DNA from: Eucalyptus grandis
Taxonomy: Eukaryota > Streptophyta > Magnoliopsida > Myrtales > Myrtaceae
Reading direction: 5' to 3'
DNA length: 64,000 nt
Assembly: GCF_016545825.1 (NCBI RefSeq)
Contig: NC_052615.1
Coordinates: forward strand, 30,997,088-31,061,087
Shown here: piece after piece, positions 38,800-50,644 of the stretch
How positions within the stretch are numbered: the first letter of the stretch is position 1
How the letters are laid out: each line of letters opens with the position of its first letter
Program-made: the position numbers and the translations under genes
Notes under the pieces: generated by a model
Seen by the model: only the letters and a program-made list of their open reading frames with translations
What the model was told of the DNA's origin: nothing
The model's database searches: none

Positions 38800-40757
38800 T
38801 TGATTGATTTCACAGCGCCATCCAAACCAACCTCATCCTGGCAGCCGCCCCCGCCATTTCGCAAAACAAAAATCTCTCTCTCGTCTCTCTCAAAAGCCGG
38901 AAAAGCACATGATGTTGATCAGAAAGAAACGCAATCATTCGAGGAGCCTGATTCCGAGCTGACGACCGCCCCTTCTCGAATCCTCCACCCCCCCGCCCGC
39001 CCGCTCGCCCGCTCGCCCGCTCGCTCGCGTCGAAGAATCCCATCGCCGGAGCCGGAGCAGCTCATCCCTCCCCGTCCCTTCGATCCCACGCGAACTCCAT
39101 CCGCAGGCGTCGACGAAAGCGATCGCCGAGCCGATAAAAATCCTCCTCTCCGCTCTCGTCTCTGTTCCGAGGCGATCTCTCCCTCTCTCTCTGGCTCTCT
39201 TTTGGCGTGCTTATCCGTTGCGTTTCCGCATGCGATTTGGGATTCTGAAAAGCCATCGCGCTTTTTCCAGTCTTCTTTTTGTCTCCATCGCTGTCCGCCA
39301 AAAGAAGAAAGAAACGCGTGACGCCACTTGTCTCGCGTCCGTTTTCCGATTCAGGCTCGTCCGTTGATGGTCATCTAAGCTTCTGTTGTGGCGAGCGGGA
39401 TTATCCGGGAGGAGGAGGTCCGCTGAATTCCCGCTGCTCATATCTCGTTCTCCGCCGGCTCTCCCCCAACCAGATTTCGACGTCGCGCGTGGAGTTCCGC
39501 CGGTGGCCAGGTGCAGCATGCAAATCATCTCTCTCTTTCTCTCTCTCTCTCGCTTTGGCGCTTCCTCTTTTGATGCTCAGAAGTTCGACTCTGGCGCGAG
39601 CTAGTTGGCGTTCTCTTGCTTCTCTTTTCCGCTTGTCTTCTTCGTGCGCCTGCGGAGCTGCTCGTCCCGTTTCGGACTGTTGAATCCCGTGCGGTTGATG
39701 TTTGATTCAGCTTCCCTGTTCTTTTTTTTTTTTTTTTTTGTCTTTTTTGCACTTGACTTTCTTTGTCTGCATCGGATTCACAGAGATGCCGCTCTCTATT
39801 GCTACTTCTTTGTGTGTGTTGGCGAATGAGTGTTGCCTTTTTACTGTGATTTTCACTCGAGTCAGTCGTGATTGCGTTTTGAGCATGTACCGTTTGTATT
39901 TCGATCAATGCGACCGGCGTTTGAATGATATATGGGCTGCAGGAATCGGTTCCTGATCACCTTTCTCGACCGTGCCTAAGTCGGCTGCTTGAAAAGCAGA
40001 TAGAATTATCCTTTCAGATCTAGCTGCATGAGATAGTGGAGTAAATTGGCATTGGGGATTAGTTAAGTTTGTTTGAGATGAAGTTTGATTAGTTTGATGT
40101 GACTATCAAGCCGACTAGGTGCATTCTCTACTTATTTGTTGTTTCAAAGAGTACTCTCTTGCAGCCGAAGTAAGAGCCGACTCCTGATTCGAACAGACTG
40201 GCTGTGCTTTATATTCTCTTAGGTGCCATTAGTAACCTGCTGGCGTGAGACCTGAAATATTTGTGGTTTTCCCTTAACTCATATCACGCGGGAATCTGAA
40301 CTAAATTGGATTGAAAACGTAAAGCACGTAATCGTGTACTGTTCTATCTAATACTTATAGCTAGTGCTGGGGGATTTTAATTGATTTATCATACTCAACC
40401 CCGGACTATTTACCGTGTTACATTTTCACGGTACTTAAATGGGAGTCGTAATCCTACCTCTAAGGAGACAAGTTCATTGCCTGTTATCACTGAAACTGCA
40501 CTCCCCTAAGACTCTGAATATGCATTAATTTTTACATTCCTGCTCTTTGTACGCTTGCCGAGGTATAAAGTCAAAACCCTCGTTATTGGCATACCAATTT
40601 ACTGGCCTCATGGCTTTGTGTTATATTCTTTCCTCGCTATCCTTCTTATTGATGACCAACTCATGACTCGTGATTTTTATTAAGATTGCAAAATTGCGAT
40701 ATTTGGCGTCTTTTTGATTTATTCTGTATTCTCTTATCTCTTATGCTCTATTTGCAG
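38800..40757 (+). promoter_or_regulatory. Putative promoter, 5' leader and leader intron of PHT5
   Basis: A GC-rich block at 38.87-39.70 kb carries CGCC/CTCG repeats (about 38992-39028) and a CT run (about 39535-39551). The AT-richer stretch that follows ends in the acceptor TTTGCAG at 40757, seven bases before the ATG, so there is a 5' UTR intron. The donor is uncertain (CCAG|GTGCAG near 39512 is one option). A 173-codon frame at 38800-39321 is proline/serine/arginine-rich and probably chance. Confidence 0.5.
38992..39028. repeat. CGCC/CTCG-type simple repeat
   Basis: Alternating CCCG and CTCG units lie in the GC-rich leader upstream of PHT5. Confidence 0.85.
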
Positions 40758-40763
40758 AGAAAG

Positions 40764-43700
40764 ATGGTTGCCTTTGGCAAAAAGTTGAAGGACAGGCAGA
40801 TTGCAGAATGGCAAGGGTATGTCTGATATGTTAAATGTGATTCCATTGCCCTTTTTTTGGCTCAAGTTCTGGGGAGACTAATCGGGACAGGCATTGGTGG
40901 TGATCTGATAACCATTCCATGTTGAAATTTAAAGCAATGCAATTTGTTTCTAGTTGGTGTTATATCACCTGTCTGATGTTTATCACTGTTGCTCAGTCGG
41001 CAGTTCCCTTCCCCTCCTTGAGATGTCAAATGTTGAATATTATTCCGAGCTGTCGTGATCAGTTTTCATGCTAATCTAAAATCACATAAGATCATCATGA
41101 CGCATTCGTGATCATGACAGACCTTCATTTAATGATCTTATGTGATTTTAACATCTGCAGATTTCAAAATGAATCTTTTACATCATTTACCTAGTACTTC
41201 ATATATATTCCTTCATAATCGCAACTTAAATTTGTCTCGTCAAACCAGCCATGTCATTACACAAGCTCAAATTCATGTATAGCAGAAAATGGGCAGGGGA
41301 GGTAGAATGGTCACACTAATTGTCTAAAGCATTGTGCTTTGTTTTTACTTTTTGTTACTTTTGCAAATTTGTACATTGAGAAATTTTCTCAGAATTCAGT
41401 GTGTTCTGATTCTTTTTATAGATACTACATTAATTATAAGATGATGAAGAAAAAGGTGAGACAATATGCTCACCAAATTGAGATTGGAATACAAGATCGG
41501 CAGCATGTCCTGAAGGATTTTTCCAGGATGCTAGATAACCAGGTATCAAATCCCTTGAAGAATATACTTGTTCATGAGAGTTGGTGTTATGGTAGCAGAG
41601 AAAATGTGAAAGTCATGCTTCAAATTCAGGGTCACTGAATGGGATGTGATGTTGGTTGGCTATTTTATTTTTGTAAGTCCCTGGAGTCATTTTTATGTGA
41701 TTAATTCAGCTTTTTTTTTTTTCTGTGAATGGCTGGTAAATTTTGAACTAGTCATGAAGTGTTTTATGTAATTGATTTAGCAGGTTGACAAAAAGACTAT
41801 CCTGTACCTGCTTGTCTTTTTCCTATTGAATGAACAGGGCTGCATTTGCATTTTAAAGATGAACAAAATAATCTGTTTAGGGTCTATGCTAGGGAAGAAG
41901 TAGCTCTATTAATTGAATATCAGCAGGTCAGTGCTCAACCTGCAGTATATATATATATATATATATGCATGAACTACATGGGTACTTGTGGCTTCTGTGT
42001 GTGTGTGTGTGTCTCTCTCTCTCTTAGCTTGCAGGTGCATTTGGCCAATTCAAAGGTTGGTGAAATTTTTTTAAGGTCATGTTAGTGAGTGCTCAAATGG
42101 TATAGTTTAGTATGCATAATAGGAAATAAATTGCTATTCAAAGCACCGACCATATATACCACAAGAAAGGTGAGTACTTTGAAAACTGGAAAATTCCTTG
42201 TTTTGTTACTTAGCAAGTGCACTAAATGTTCCCACAAAAAAATCCAATTTTTTAGTATCTCATGGGTAGTGGATGGACATGATGGCATGCATTCTGTGCT
42301 TATGCCTTTTGTTTGAAAATGTGTATCATGTGAAGTAAATTTAAAGAAGTAGGTGGTGGTGCTGTGTATCAAGTTTGTGTGAGAGCATGTGCATGCATGT
42401 AATTCTTTTATGGAAAAATCAACAATACAATGTCTCATGCTTTTCTCCGTTTACTTGAGTCTACGAAATAGGTTTCAACTGCTTCATTCTTTGTATAATT
42501 CCAGATTGAAAAAATTGTCCTTTTCCTGTTGGAACAACAAGGCCTACTTGCGAGCAGGATAGCTAAGCTTGGTGAGCAGCAAGAAGCTCTTCAGGAGCAT
42601 CCTGATATATCTCAAATATCTGAACTAAGAGAAGCCTATAGAACTGTGGGACGTGATCTTCTGAAGCTTCTTTATTTCGTTGAAATAAACGCAATAGGTT
42701 TGCGTAAGATACTGAAGAAGTTTGATAAGCGTTTTGGTTATCGATTCACGGACTACTATATCAAGACTCGTGCAAATCACCCTTATTCCCAGCTGCAGCA
42801 AGTGTTCAAGCATGTGGTAATATGCTGAAATGGATTCATCCTTCTTTTACTCTTGTCACTTATCAAAATTCTTCTAGAGTATTGTGATTTTCGAATTAAA
42901 TGTACTGCATTGCACATCTTCTACTGCTAAATGGATAGTCTATGCATGGGCTTTGATTGTATAAGATATTCCATGTTTATTGCAGGGAATAGGGGCTGTA
43001 GTTGGAGCAATTTCTCGTAACCTGGGGGAACTTCAGGACCGCCAGGGAAGCTACATATCGATATATGACCAGCCACCTCTTCCTCTGCAGGTTTTCCTTA
43101 GATTTAGTTCCCTGTTCAACTTGCTCAAGTGGCTTATGTTGCTAGCTTATTAGCTCCCTGCAGCTAAATCTACGCTAAAAGTAGATTTCGCTCATGTTGG
43201 GATCCTGCCTTGGACTTTGTTTCATTATTACATGTGTCTGCAGGATTCTGTCATTGACTTGATGAAAGCTGCCGTGGACAGATTAACACATTCAACCAAC
43301 TTCCTTAACTTTCTGGCACAACATGCACTCATTTTGCAAGAAGAGCTACCTTTTCCTGTTGATGAACATGTTGAAGATCAAAGATATCATTTTATGTCAC
43401 TTATGTTGAACTTGGCCAGCACGTTCCTTTATATGGTCAATACATACATCATTGTCCCCACAGCAGATGACTATGCCCTAAGTCTTGGAGCTGCAGCAAC
43501 AGTTTGTGGTATTGTGATTGGAGCAATGGCAGTGGCACAGATATTCTCCTCGGTGTATTTTAGTGCTTGGTCGAATAAGTCATACTTCAGGCCTCTCATA
43601 TTCAGCACTATTGTTCTCTTTGTGGGCAATGTCATGTATGCTTTGGCATATGATCTTGATTCCATAGTGGTCCTTCTTGTGGGTCGGCTTTTTTGTGGGT

Positions 43701-46700
43701 AAGCAAAATGTCCTTTTCTCATGAGGCGATGCTTTGATATGAATAATAAATTCTTTTCTAGATCATTTGACTAATGTAAACTGGCATTATCATGATTACT
43801 CAAGCTCATGACTCTTTTTGTACTCCGTATGGAGGCATAAGTCTCTGCAAATAAAACCAAAGCCATAGGAAAGAGAGGTACAACTAGCTTTTTGGATTAC
43901 CTTTTTATCTTTAAAGCAGCTGTTGTTGTTCTTCTAATGCACAAAGCAGAAGGACATCTTTTCTGTTTCTGAAGGCAATAGAGACTCTGCTCTCTTTGTA
44001 TCTGCAATTGTGCTCTAAGAATGTCAATTTTCTTGAATTTAATTCTATTGTCCCTAGTAGCCCATTTTTCTGATTTCTGATGCAAAATGAAGAGGCTGTC
44101 AAATGTACATCAGCTGTGGAATTAGTTGGCTAGTTGTTATGAGTTGTTTTCAACTTTGGAACAGTGGTACACGAGATTCTATTGACATTTGAGTTAGCTT
44201 TTAGCATTGGAATCAATGAATTATACTGAGTAACCGTTTTTCTCAATAGCTTAAGTCGTTTGCTCCAGTACCATGCTAGATCGCATGCACAACTACGAGT
44301 TTTGAAATTTTAAGTTGGTGAAAGGTGCAGAATATTTTCTGTATCTTAACAGATTAGTAGGGCTCCTAAGATTTCTGAACAGAACCCATAATCTTCAGAT
44401 AGAATAGGACTGGTTCCCTGTCTTATGCTCTTTCTGGTTCTTGTATTGGACAAATCCAAATTTGTGATGAAACGCTGACAAAAGGCAAGAAGTGAAAAAC
44501 AAGTATGAAAAGGAAAGAAACAATTTATCATATGATGCCATTCTAACATAGAGCATCTAGAGTACATTGAGGTTCATTCAGTCTCCCCTGGTGGAGTGTG
44601 CTCCTTGTCCTCCTCTCATTTGGCCTTAGCTCTTGTGCTCACTGCCTTCCCTGCAGTGAAATGAAAGAAAAGGAGCTACTGACTTGAAGAAACCCTAAAG
44701 TATCTGATAGCGGCGGGTTTTGCATCTGCTTTTGTACTTCATAAATTAAGCACTTCACGCTAGTTCATGTGATGGGAAAGTAAAGGTTAACAAACTTGCA
44801 TCTCTTCAATTTCAGATTAGGCTCTGCTAGAGCTGTTAACCGGCGTTACATCAGCGATTGTGTGCCATTGAAGATCCGCATGCAGGCCTCGGCGGGTTTT
44901 GTCAGTGCAAGTGCTCTTGGGATGGCTTGTGGTCCTGCTCTTGCTGGACTACTTCAATACAATTTTAAGATTTACAAGTTGACATTTAATGAAGAAACTT
45001 TACCGGGATGGGTAATGGCTGTGGCTTGGCTTATATTCTTAATATGGTTGTGGATCTTGTTTAAGGAACCTTCTCGTGAAGTGGAGGCAAATGAAACACC
45101 TCAGGAATCAAATGCTGGTATATGGTTCTATCATGTTTTTCTTTTACTCTGTATTTGCTGCTTATATCCTTGGCTAAGATGTCTTGTGGAAGCACTTGCT
45201 AATGTTTACACAAGGACATCCTGTCAAGTAAATGGTGTAGAGGTATCTGTTGCTCATTTAGATTTTAATTTGTGAAAACTGGAGCAAAACTCTTTCCATT
45301 TGGCAAGGATGGACATATGCCCTTTCAGCATTTGAGATTCTTAGGTTATGTTAATGCTAGCACCTTATTCAATGGAAACCAAGAAGATCTAGATCAGCTG
45401 GGTGGTGGCTTTGTTGGCATCAAGGGACCTAAGGTTATGCTTAATTTGCTTGTTTTATCAAGACAGATATTGTGAGATAAATCGGAAGCTGTGACCTCAT
45501 CTACAAGACCTTGGTAATTGACTCTGTGTGATATCCGGCAAAGTGCAAAATATCTCTGTCGAAAGCCTTTATCCATTCCAGTTCATAAAACCTTTTCTTC
45601 TGTAGTCTGAACCCACCCCACAGAAAGTCACATCTACTTGACAATTTGAATTTTCTAAGCAGGATTGCAGTAATGTATCCAGCAATTTGGCTTTTGCCTG
45701 TCAATCTACAAGACCTTGTACAATACGTTTGCCTGAGGACTCAAAATTGGAACAGGTTTCCTGAAGGTCAATCACCAAAGTCTGGATAATCATGTCATGT
45801 TAGATGATAAGACATTATCTGTGACAGGGGTGAAAATTTTTGTTGTGTTATTATCGTTGTGTGCGCTCTGTGAATCTTCTTTCATCCTAAAATAATTGCT
45901 CAAGTAACTGCAGCTGATATTGTAGTTCTTCCATTTTCCCTGAGAGTGTTATGAGAATAAAAGATTAGTTTAGAATTCTGGAACTTGCTTGTTGCAGAAC
46001 CAGTAGAGGGTGATGCACTGGAGAATGGTATAAAAAAACCATTGCTTATCAGCTCAGAAAGAATGGAGCAAGATGCAGATGGTGACAACGAATGTGAAGG
46101 AAGCGACGAAGCTCCTGAAGAATCCCACCAAGCAGCAACTTCACTTCAATCAGCTTATAGGTTATTGACACCTTCTGTTAAGGTTTGCCATTCCTTCCTA
46201 CAACTTTAGAAGTTTGACACGTAAATTGTCTTTCTTATTCATATGTCTTTAGTAGCTGCTGTTGAAGTCTCTTGATTCTTGATCCTCATTCTTCACCTTG
46301 ACTTTTTTCAGGATTTAAGTAATTTCTTCTGGAGCCAAAACACTTAGTTTAGAATGTCCTTTGATCAAAGATATTTTTGTTTGATAGGTACAATTATTGA
46401 TTTATTTCATGCTAAAGTATGCAATGGAGATACTACTTTCAGAATCGAGTGTCATTACCACATATTACTTCGGTTGGTCCACAAGCAGTGTTGCCATATT
46501 CTTGGCATGCCTTGGCCTGACAGTTCTCCCCGTAAACATTGTTGTCGGAAACTACATTTGTAACATGTTTGAAGACAGGTAAAGAAGGAAATTTTTGCCT
46601 CGCTTTTTACTCATTATATTTTGTTGATTTTGGATATGTTCATTGTAATCATTCGACACAAAAAAAAAAAAAAAAAATGTAATCATTCTTGTTGATTTGA

Positions 46701-48170
46701 CTACAGGCAAATTTTATTGGCATCTGAAATTGTGGTTTGCATTGGCATACTCCTAAGCTTCCATGTATTCATTCCCTACTCCATTCCACAGTATGTCATT
46801 TCGGGACTCATCATGTTCGTTTCTGCCGAAGTGCTGGAAGGTAAGATTTTGTTGAAGTTGATCAGTTTATAATTTCTTAGGCAGTTACTATATATACCAG
46901 AGTGCTGCACTCCAAGAACTTTGTTCAAGAATAGGGAAAGGGATGGAAGACGGGCTAATATTGCAGGCTAGTGAAAATAGAGAGTTTACAGATTTTTCTA
47001 ACTTGGAACTTGTCGAGTCCAAAGGTTGCAGGGTAACGCTGTACTACCCTGCATTTTTTCCGGAAAGTGTATATTGGATAAAAAATTGTCTTGGCTCTAG
47101 TTATGGACACATTGAACATTCACACAAAACAGTTGGACTACTTGATAATGCATGTTCATGTCTAATAGTAACATATTCTTAAACGGGTAATAACATTGGA
47201 AGTCTATCCTCCCTGCGAACTTCGTCACAAAGAGACGAAGGGATAAATGGAGTTGGAGATTTGTTTTTTCTGATGGGATTAGAGTTTGCTAAATAATTAA
47301 GGTTTCCACACATTTAAATGTCAAAATTTCATAAAGGAAAAGATAAATTTATATATAATTTAGTAAATCTATATTTAATTGAGAAAGATTATCCAAGGTG
47401 GTACCATGTACCGGGGTACCTGCATAGGATATTAGGTGGTATGACCCCAAACCTTGGAACCTACTCCATACTCATTGGTTCTAAATTTTGGAACCTAGAA
47501 CCTACCTTGCAAGCTTTAATAGCCACCTTAGAGCCTATATGACCATGCCGTGCGAGTAACTCATCAATTAGCACGGCATGGTCTATTTAATGAACTATAC
47601 AAGTAAAAGGCGAATATGTTGTTCCAGGTAGTAGAACCAAACCATTAGGATACACGTCACATTTATGTATATGTCTCTGCTATTGGCGACTTAGTGCTCC
47701 TTCGCTGTACAATACTGGAGAAACTGTCCTTTAACCTTAGGTTCCTTATTTTTTAAGCATGCATTTGTCAATATTGACCTTTTGCTTTTAATGCAGATAT
47801 TCTCACTCATAGATACCTAACTGAATGGCAAACATGATATCCAAAGTACACTTGAGTCCGATTGAGCATCACCTCTAAAGAGGCTTGCTCTGGATTTTGT
47901 AATGTTGACCTCATGCAACTCATTGTTTCAGGTGTCAACTTGTCGCTACTATCTCGAGTCATGTCTTCTCGGCTTTCAAGAGGAACATACAATGGCGGCT
48001 TGCTTTCGACAGAAGCTGGTACCATCGCTCGTGTTGTAGCAGATAGCACCATAACTCTGGCTGGGTACTTGGGCGACAGCAAACTGTTGAATGTCACCCT
48101 GCTTCCTTCGCTCATCATATGCATCTCATCCATCATCGCCACTCTCTGCACCTACAATTCTCTCTACTAG
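40764..48170 (+). CDS. PHT5: SPX-MFS vacuolar phosphate transporter (PHT5/VPT family)
   Basis: Coding exons: 40764-40816, 41422-41542, 42505-42816, 42986-43090, 43244-43698, 44816-45117, 45998-46182, 46388-46578, 46707-46840, 47932-48170. All junctions are GT-AG and in phase; total 698 aa. Seen: an N-terminal SPX domain (about residues 1-150) with the inositol-pyrophosphate-binding surface residues YYINYK (19-24) and a lysine cluster KILKKFDKR (126-134). The MFS half begins near [20 protein letters not shown] and shows about 11 hydrophobic segments. The family-typical [20 protein letters not shown], an acidic central loop and C-terminal TYNSLY are present. Known role: PHT5;1/VPT1 carries inorganic phosphate across the tonoplast into the vacuole, gated by SPX sensing of PP-InsPs. 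Length and sequence run closely with Arabidopsis PHT5;1. The neighbour NRPD1 is upstream on the same strand, and a MIR399 gene lies 5.7 kb downstream. Which PHT5 paralogue this is rests on synteny as much as on sequence. Confidence 0.95.
41077..41150. repeat. Perfect 19-bp inverted repeat (hairpin) in PHT5 intron 1
   Basis: TAAAATCACATAAGATCAT at 41077-41095 is the exact reverse complement of 41132-41150, with a 36-base spacer. It lies between coding exons 1 and 2. It could be the ends of a tiny MITE or simply a stable intronic hairpin. Confidence 0.9.
41946..42024. repeat. (TA)n, (GT)n and (CT)n microsatellites in PHT5 intron 2
   Basis: TA run at 41946-41966; GT run from about 41996 passing into CT up to about 42024. 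Confidence 0.95.
47541..47583. repeat. Perfect 13-bp inverted repeat in PHT5 intron 9
   Basis: GACCATGCCGTGC at 47541-47553 pairs with GCACGGCATGGTC at 47571-47583. The 17-base loop contains GAGTAACTC, itself a small palindrome. The arms are GC-rich in an AT-rich intron. Confidence 0.9.
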
Positions 48171-48530
48171 ACTCCTCTCATGTAAATATGTCCGCGTATG
48201 TTTTTACGCTTTCTTAATCTCCCCCCACCCCCTATATTTCTCCTCATCTTTTTTCTCCAACTTATTTTTATTCTTTGGCATGTAGAATTCTATAATTGAG
48301 AGTCTTATGGACTTTCATTCCATATTGGATTGCAATAAGTTTTGAACCATTGATGTCAAGAAGGTTAAGTGCAGAACAATTTGGAAATTAGAATATAGAT
48401 CATTTCTCTAGTACTTGGTCTTTGGAATTGTATTTTTTTTTTGGTAAGGTTGGTCTTTGGAATTGTTTAAGTGAAAGTGATACAAAAAACTGGAAATACT
48501 ACTTTTTCTTGGATAGCTACATTCATTACG
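48171..48530 (+). other. Probable PHT5 3' UTR and flank
   Basis: T/C-rich DNA follows the TAG at 48168-48170. No canonical AATAAA was found close to the stop. No other gene recognised. Confidence 0.4.
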
Positions 48531-48546
48531 AGCATTTTTTTCTTTG

Positions 48547-48935
48547 GCGAAACCATGCTATATGTGATTGATTGCTCACAGAAATGGGTCCCCTGAACAA
48601 CTACTACTTTGTCTTCTTCTTCTTGTATACTTGCTTTTGGAGATTTAGACTGACCTAATGTATTAATCTTCATTTGCCAAAATATCTCTTGAATAGATTT
48701 TTCCTCTTCCGTAATAGGAAGTTACACCCATTCCTGTTATTGCACCTCTATGAGAAGGCGTTTGAATAGATACAATTTTTTCATGTAAATTATATGGTGC
48801 CGTTGCGCTTGAAGAGCCATAAGTTTGAGGTTTATTTGCGTGCATCAGTGAGCTAGCCATGCACTCAATTCTCAATCGACTGACCTATTGAAATAAGTTA
48901 GTAGCAATGACTAATTAATACTTGGAAGTATTGAC
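48547..48935. repeat. Copy A of a duplicated block (partner at 50829-51247)
   Basis: Blocks such as ATATGTGATTG, GGGTCCCCTGA, CTTGCTTTTGGAGATTTAGA, CTGACCTAATGTAT, TTTGCCAAAATAT and TTAATACTTGGAAGTATT appear in the same order in both copies. Copy A runs straight into the Pack-MULE-like element, copy B does not. The duplication probably predates that insertion, or the insertion hit one copy only. Confidence 0.85.
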
Positions 48936-49380
48936 CTATCAGTGTCGTAAGTTATGTACGGCGCTCACTTTGGTGCAAAAAGTTTTTGTCGGATCACTTA
49001 AGTGTCAAAAAGTTTGAAAAACGATCATTTTAGTGCCAACTCCGATCTGATTGGCCGAAAATTCGACGTTGCACGTTTTTATGAAAATTCGATGTTGCAT
49101 GTTTTTATTAATTTTTGAAGCTAATGTGGCTCACAAGAGTGTACAGTCAACATTTAAATAACAAAACGACGCCGTTTGGTGTGTCTCCCTCAATTCAAAA
49201 CCCTAAATCTCCGACCAGTCACCATCCTTAACGGCCCCTGCCCTCGGCGGCCACAACTCCGACCTCAACCTTGACCCCGACGATTGCCACTCGGTGGCCA
49301 AGTTGAAGGCCGTGATCTAGCCGGTGCTCGGGGAGGCCACCGACGAGTGTGCCGCCCTTGATCTCTCCCTCTCCATCTTT

Positions 49381-49565
49381 AATTTTTCTGATGAGTGCAT
49401 GGCTTGCGTTTTCAGTACCTAGGCTCCGGCGACCTTGAGCCGATGCTCCCTCGTGTGCCGCCATTGGCTCGCGATCGAAGGCCAAAGCCGCTAGAGGCTA
49501 GCCCTCCACGCCAACTCGGAGCTGCTGGACGCGGTCTTGGCTCGAAGAACTTGAGGACGTTGAAG
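49381..49565 (+). pseudogene. Captured, broken fragment of a VFB-type F-box gene
   Basis: One frame reads FSDECMACVF then, after a one-base shift, YLGSGD. The next reads RCSLVCRHWLAIEGQSR, then an in-frame TAG, then RLALHANSELLDAVLAR. Together these match the N-terminal F-box and start of the leucine-rich part of VFB/SKP2-like F-box proteins (pattern DECLA.VFQ.LGSGDRKRCSLVCRRWL). A frameshift near 49436, the stop and loss of the downstream LRRs mean it cannot make the protein. It lies between the TIRs of the surrounding element, implying capture by transposition. Confidence 0.75.
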
Positions 49566-49599
49566 CTAGTGAAATGTTATTGAGATTGGGACATGGTGC

Positions 49600-49735
49600 T
49601 ACTATGATGGAGGCTGAGTGACTTTGGCCGAGTGACTTTGGCCGAGCGATGGCGGCAGAGCGACGGAGGCTGAGCGACTTTGGTCGAGTGACGGCGGCCG
49701 AGCAATGGCGAAGCCGAGCGATGGTGGTCGGCATT
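49600..49735. repeat. GC-rich minisatellite, units of about 14-17 bp
   Basis: The motif (GA/GAG)TGACTTTGGCCGAG / GAGCGATGGCGGC is iterated seven or more times with variation, inside the Pack-MULE-like element. It gives the SHSAS/SLGQ-type repetitive shadow peptides on the minus strand. Confidence 0.8.
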
Positions 49736-50024
49736 GGGCAAGAATAGAAAAAAAAAAAACCCAAATGAGTTGAGTTGTGCGTCGTCGTTTTCTCCGGGCC
49801 ATCCACTTAGGATGACAAAACGAAGTTGTTTTATTAAGGAGGATGGAAAATGACATTGTTTAAAGGTCTTGTCGATTTTTTCTTTTTTAAAAAGTCACGT
49901 AATCATTTTGGCCGGAATCTCTCGCCGGTGGCACCAAAATGATTGTTTTTCCTTCGATTTGGTATTTAAGTGATCCGACAGAAACTTTTGACACCAAAAT
50001 GAGCGCCGTATATAACTTATGGCA

Positions 50025-50640
50025 TTAATAGTGTACTTCTTCCTCATTTTTTTGTTAATTATTGTCTTTCATATCAGTAATAGGTATGTCGATCCTTCCT
50101 ACCTTTACTTCCATTAGTTATGGTTCTCCGTTGGACCTCACCTGGGACTTTTCTGAGTTCATAGATCTGGATTTTCCAGATCTAGTACTCTTGGGATTCC
50201 TTGCTGTCTATGCACGTGTCAGAGGATAGCTTGTGGGATCGATCCCACATCCAGGCAGTGGTGGAGATGATGGGGGTGGTAGCACGACAGACTAAGGCAG
50301 GGGCAGGATGGTGAAGCAACATTTTTGAATCCAAGCCACGACTTTTGGGCATACTAGTGTCGAAGGATAGGTGGCTAGGCGTGTACAGGTAGTCCCAAGG
50401 TCAGGGTAATAATGTGGTGTACTTTTGATGCAATTCAAGATGACAGACGCTTTTGAAAACCTCCAATATACTTGGCCATGTCACCTAAAGTAAATAAATA
50501 AGAAATGAAATGTGCTATTCCGGTTTATATTTTTGCGGGTGTCTCTTTGAATGTTGTATCTTGGGATGTTCTTTATCCATCTGCGCTTCTGCATGTAAAG
50601 GCGAAAGAATAGGGCAAACTGCGCTAGGGATGACGTGCTG
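50025..50640. other. Intergenic, no gene recognised
   Basis: DNA between the Pack-MULE-like element and the next duplicated blocks. No frame with a domain. Confidence 0.5.
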
Positions 50641-50644
50641 GGCG

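Larger units (their letters stand above)
48943..50024 (+). mobile_element. Pack-MULE-like DNA transposon, about 1.1 kb, with long TIRs and captured gene fragment
   Basis: The left TIR (about 48943-49070) and right TIR (about 49902-50024) are imperfect inverted repeats of about 125 bp. Paired blocks include ATAAGTTATATACGGCGCTC with TAAGTTATGTACGGCGCTC, GTCGGATCACTTAA in both, and GAAAAAC(G/A)ATCATTTT(A/G)GTGCCA. Long TIRs with a GC-rich, non-transposase interior are the hallmark of Mutator-like Pack-MULEs. The interior carries an F-box gene fragment (49381-49565) and a minisatellite. I found no clear 9-bp target-site duplication, so the exact ends are approximate and the superfamily is an inference. 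Confidence 0.7.

Noticed and set aside
38800..39321. 173-codon plus-strand open frame upstream of PHT5
   Set aside because: Pro/Ser/Arg-rich translation of a GC-rich leader. Competing frames are open on both strands, and no domain is recognisable. It could at most be an upstream ORF.
41846..42085. Possible extra PHT5 exon ([11 protein letters not shown]...)
   Set aside because: The SPX domain is continuous across the junction DNQ|IEK from 41542 to 42505, and this frame ends in simple repeats.
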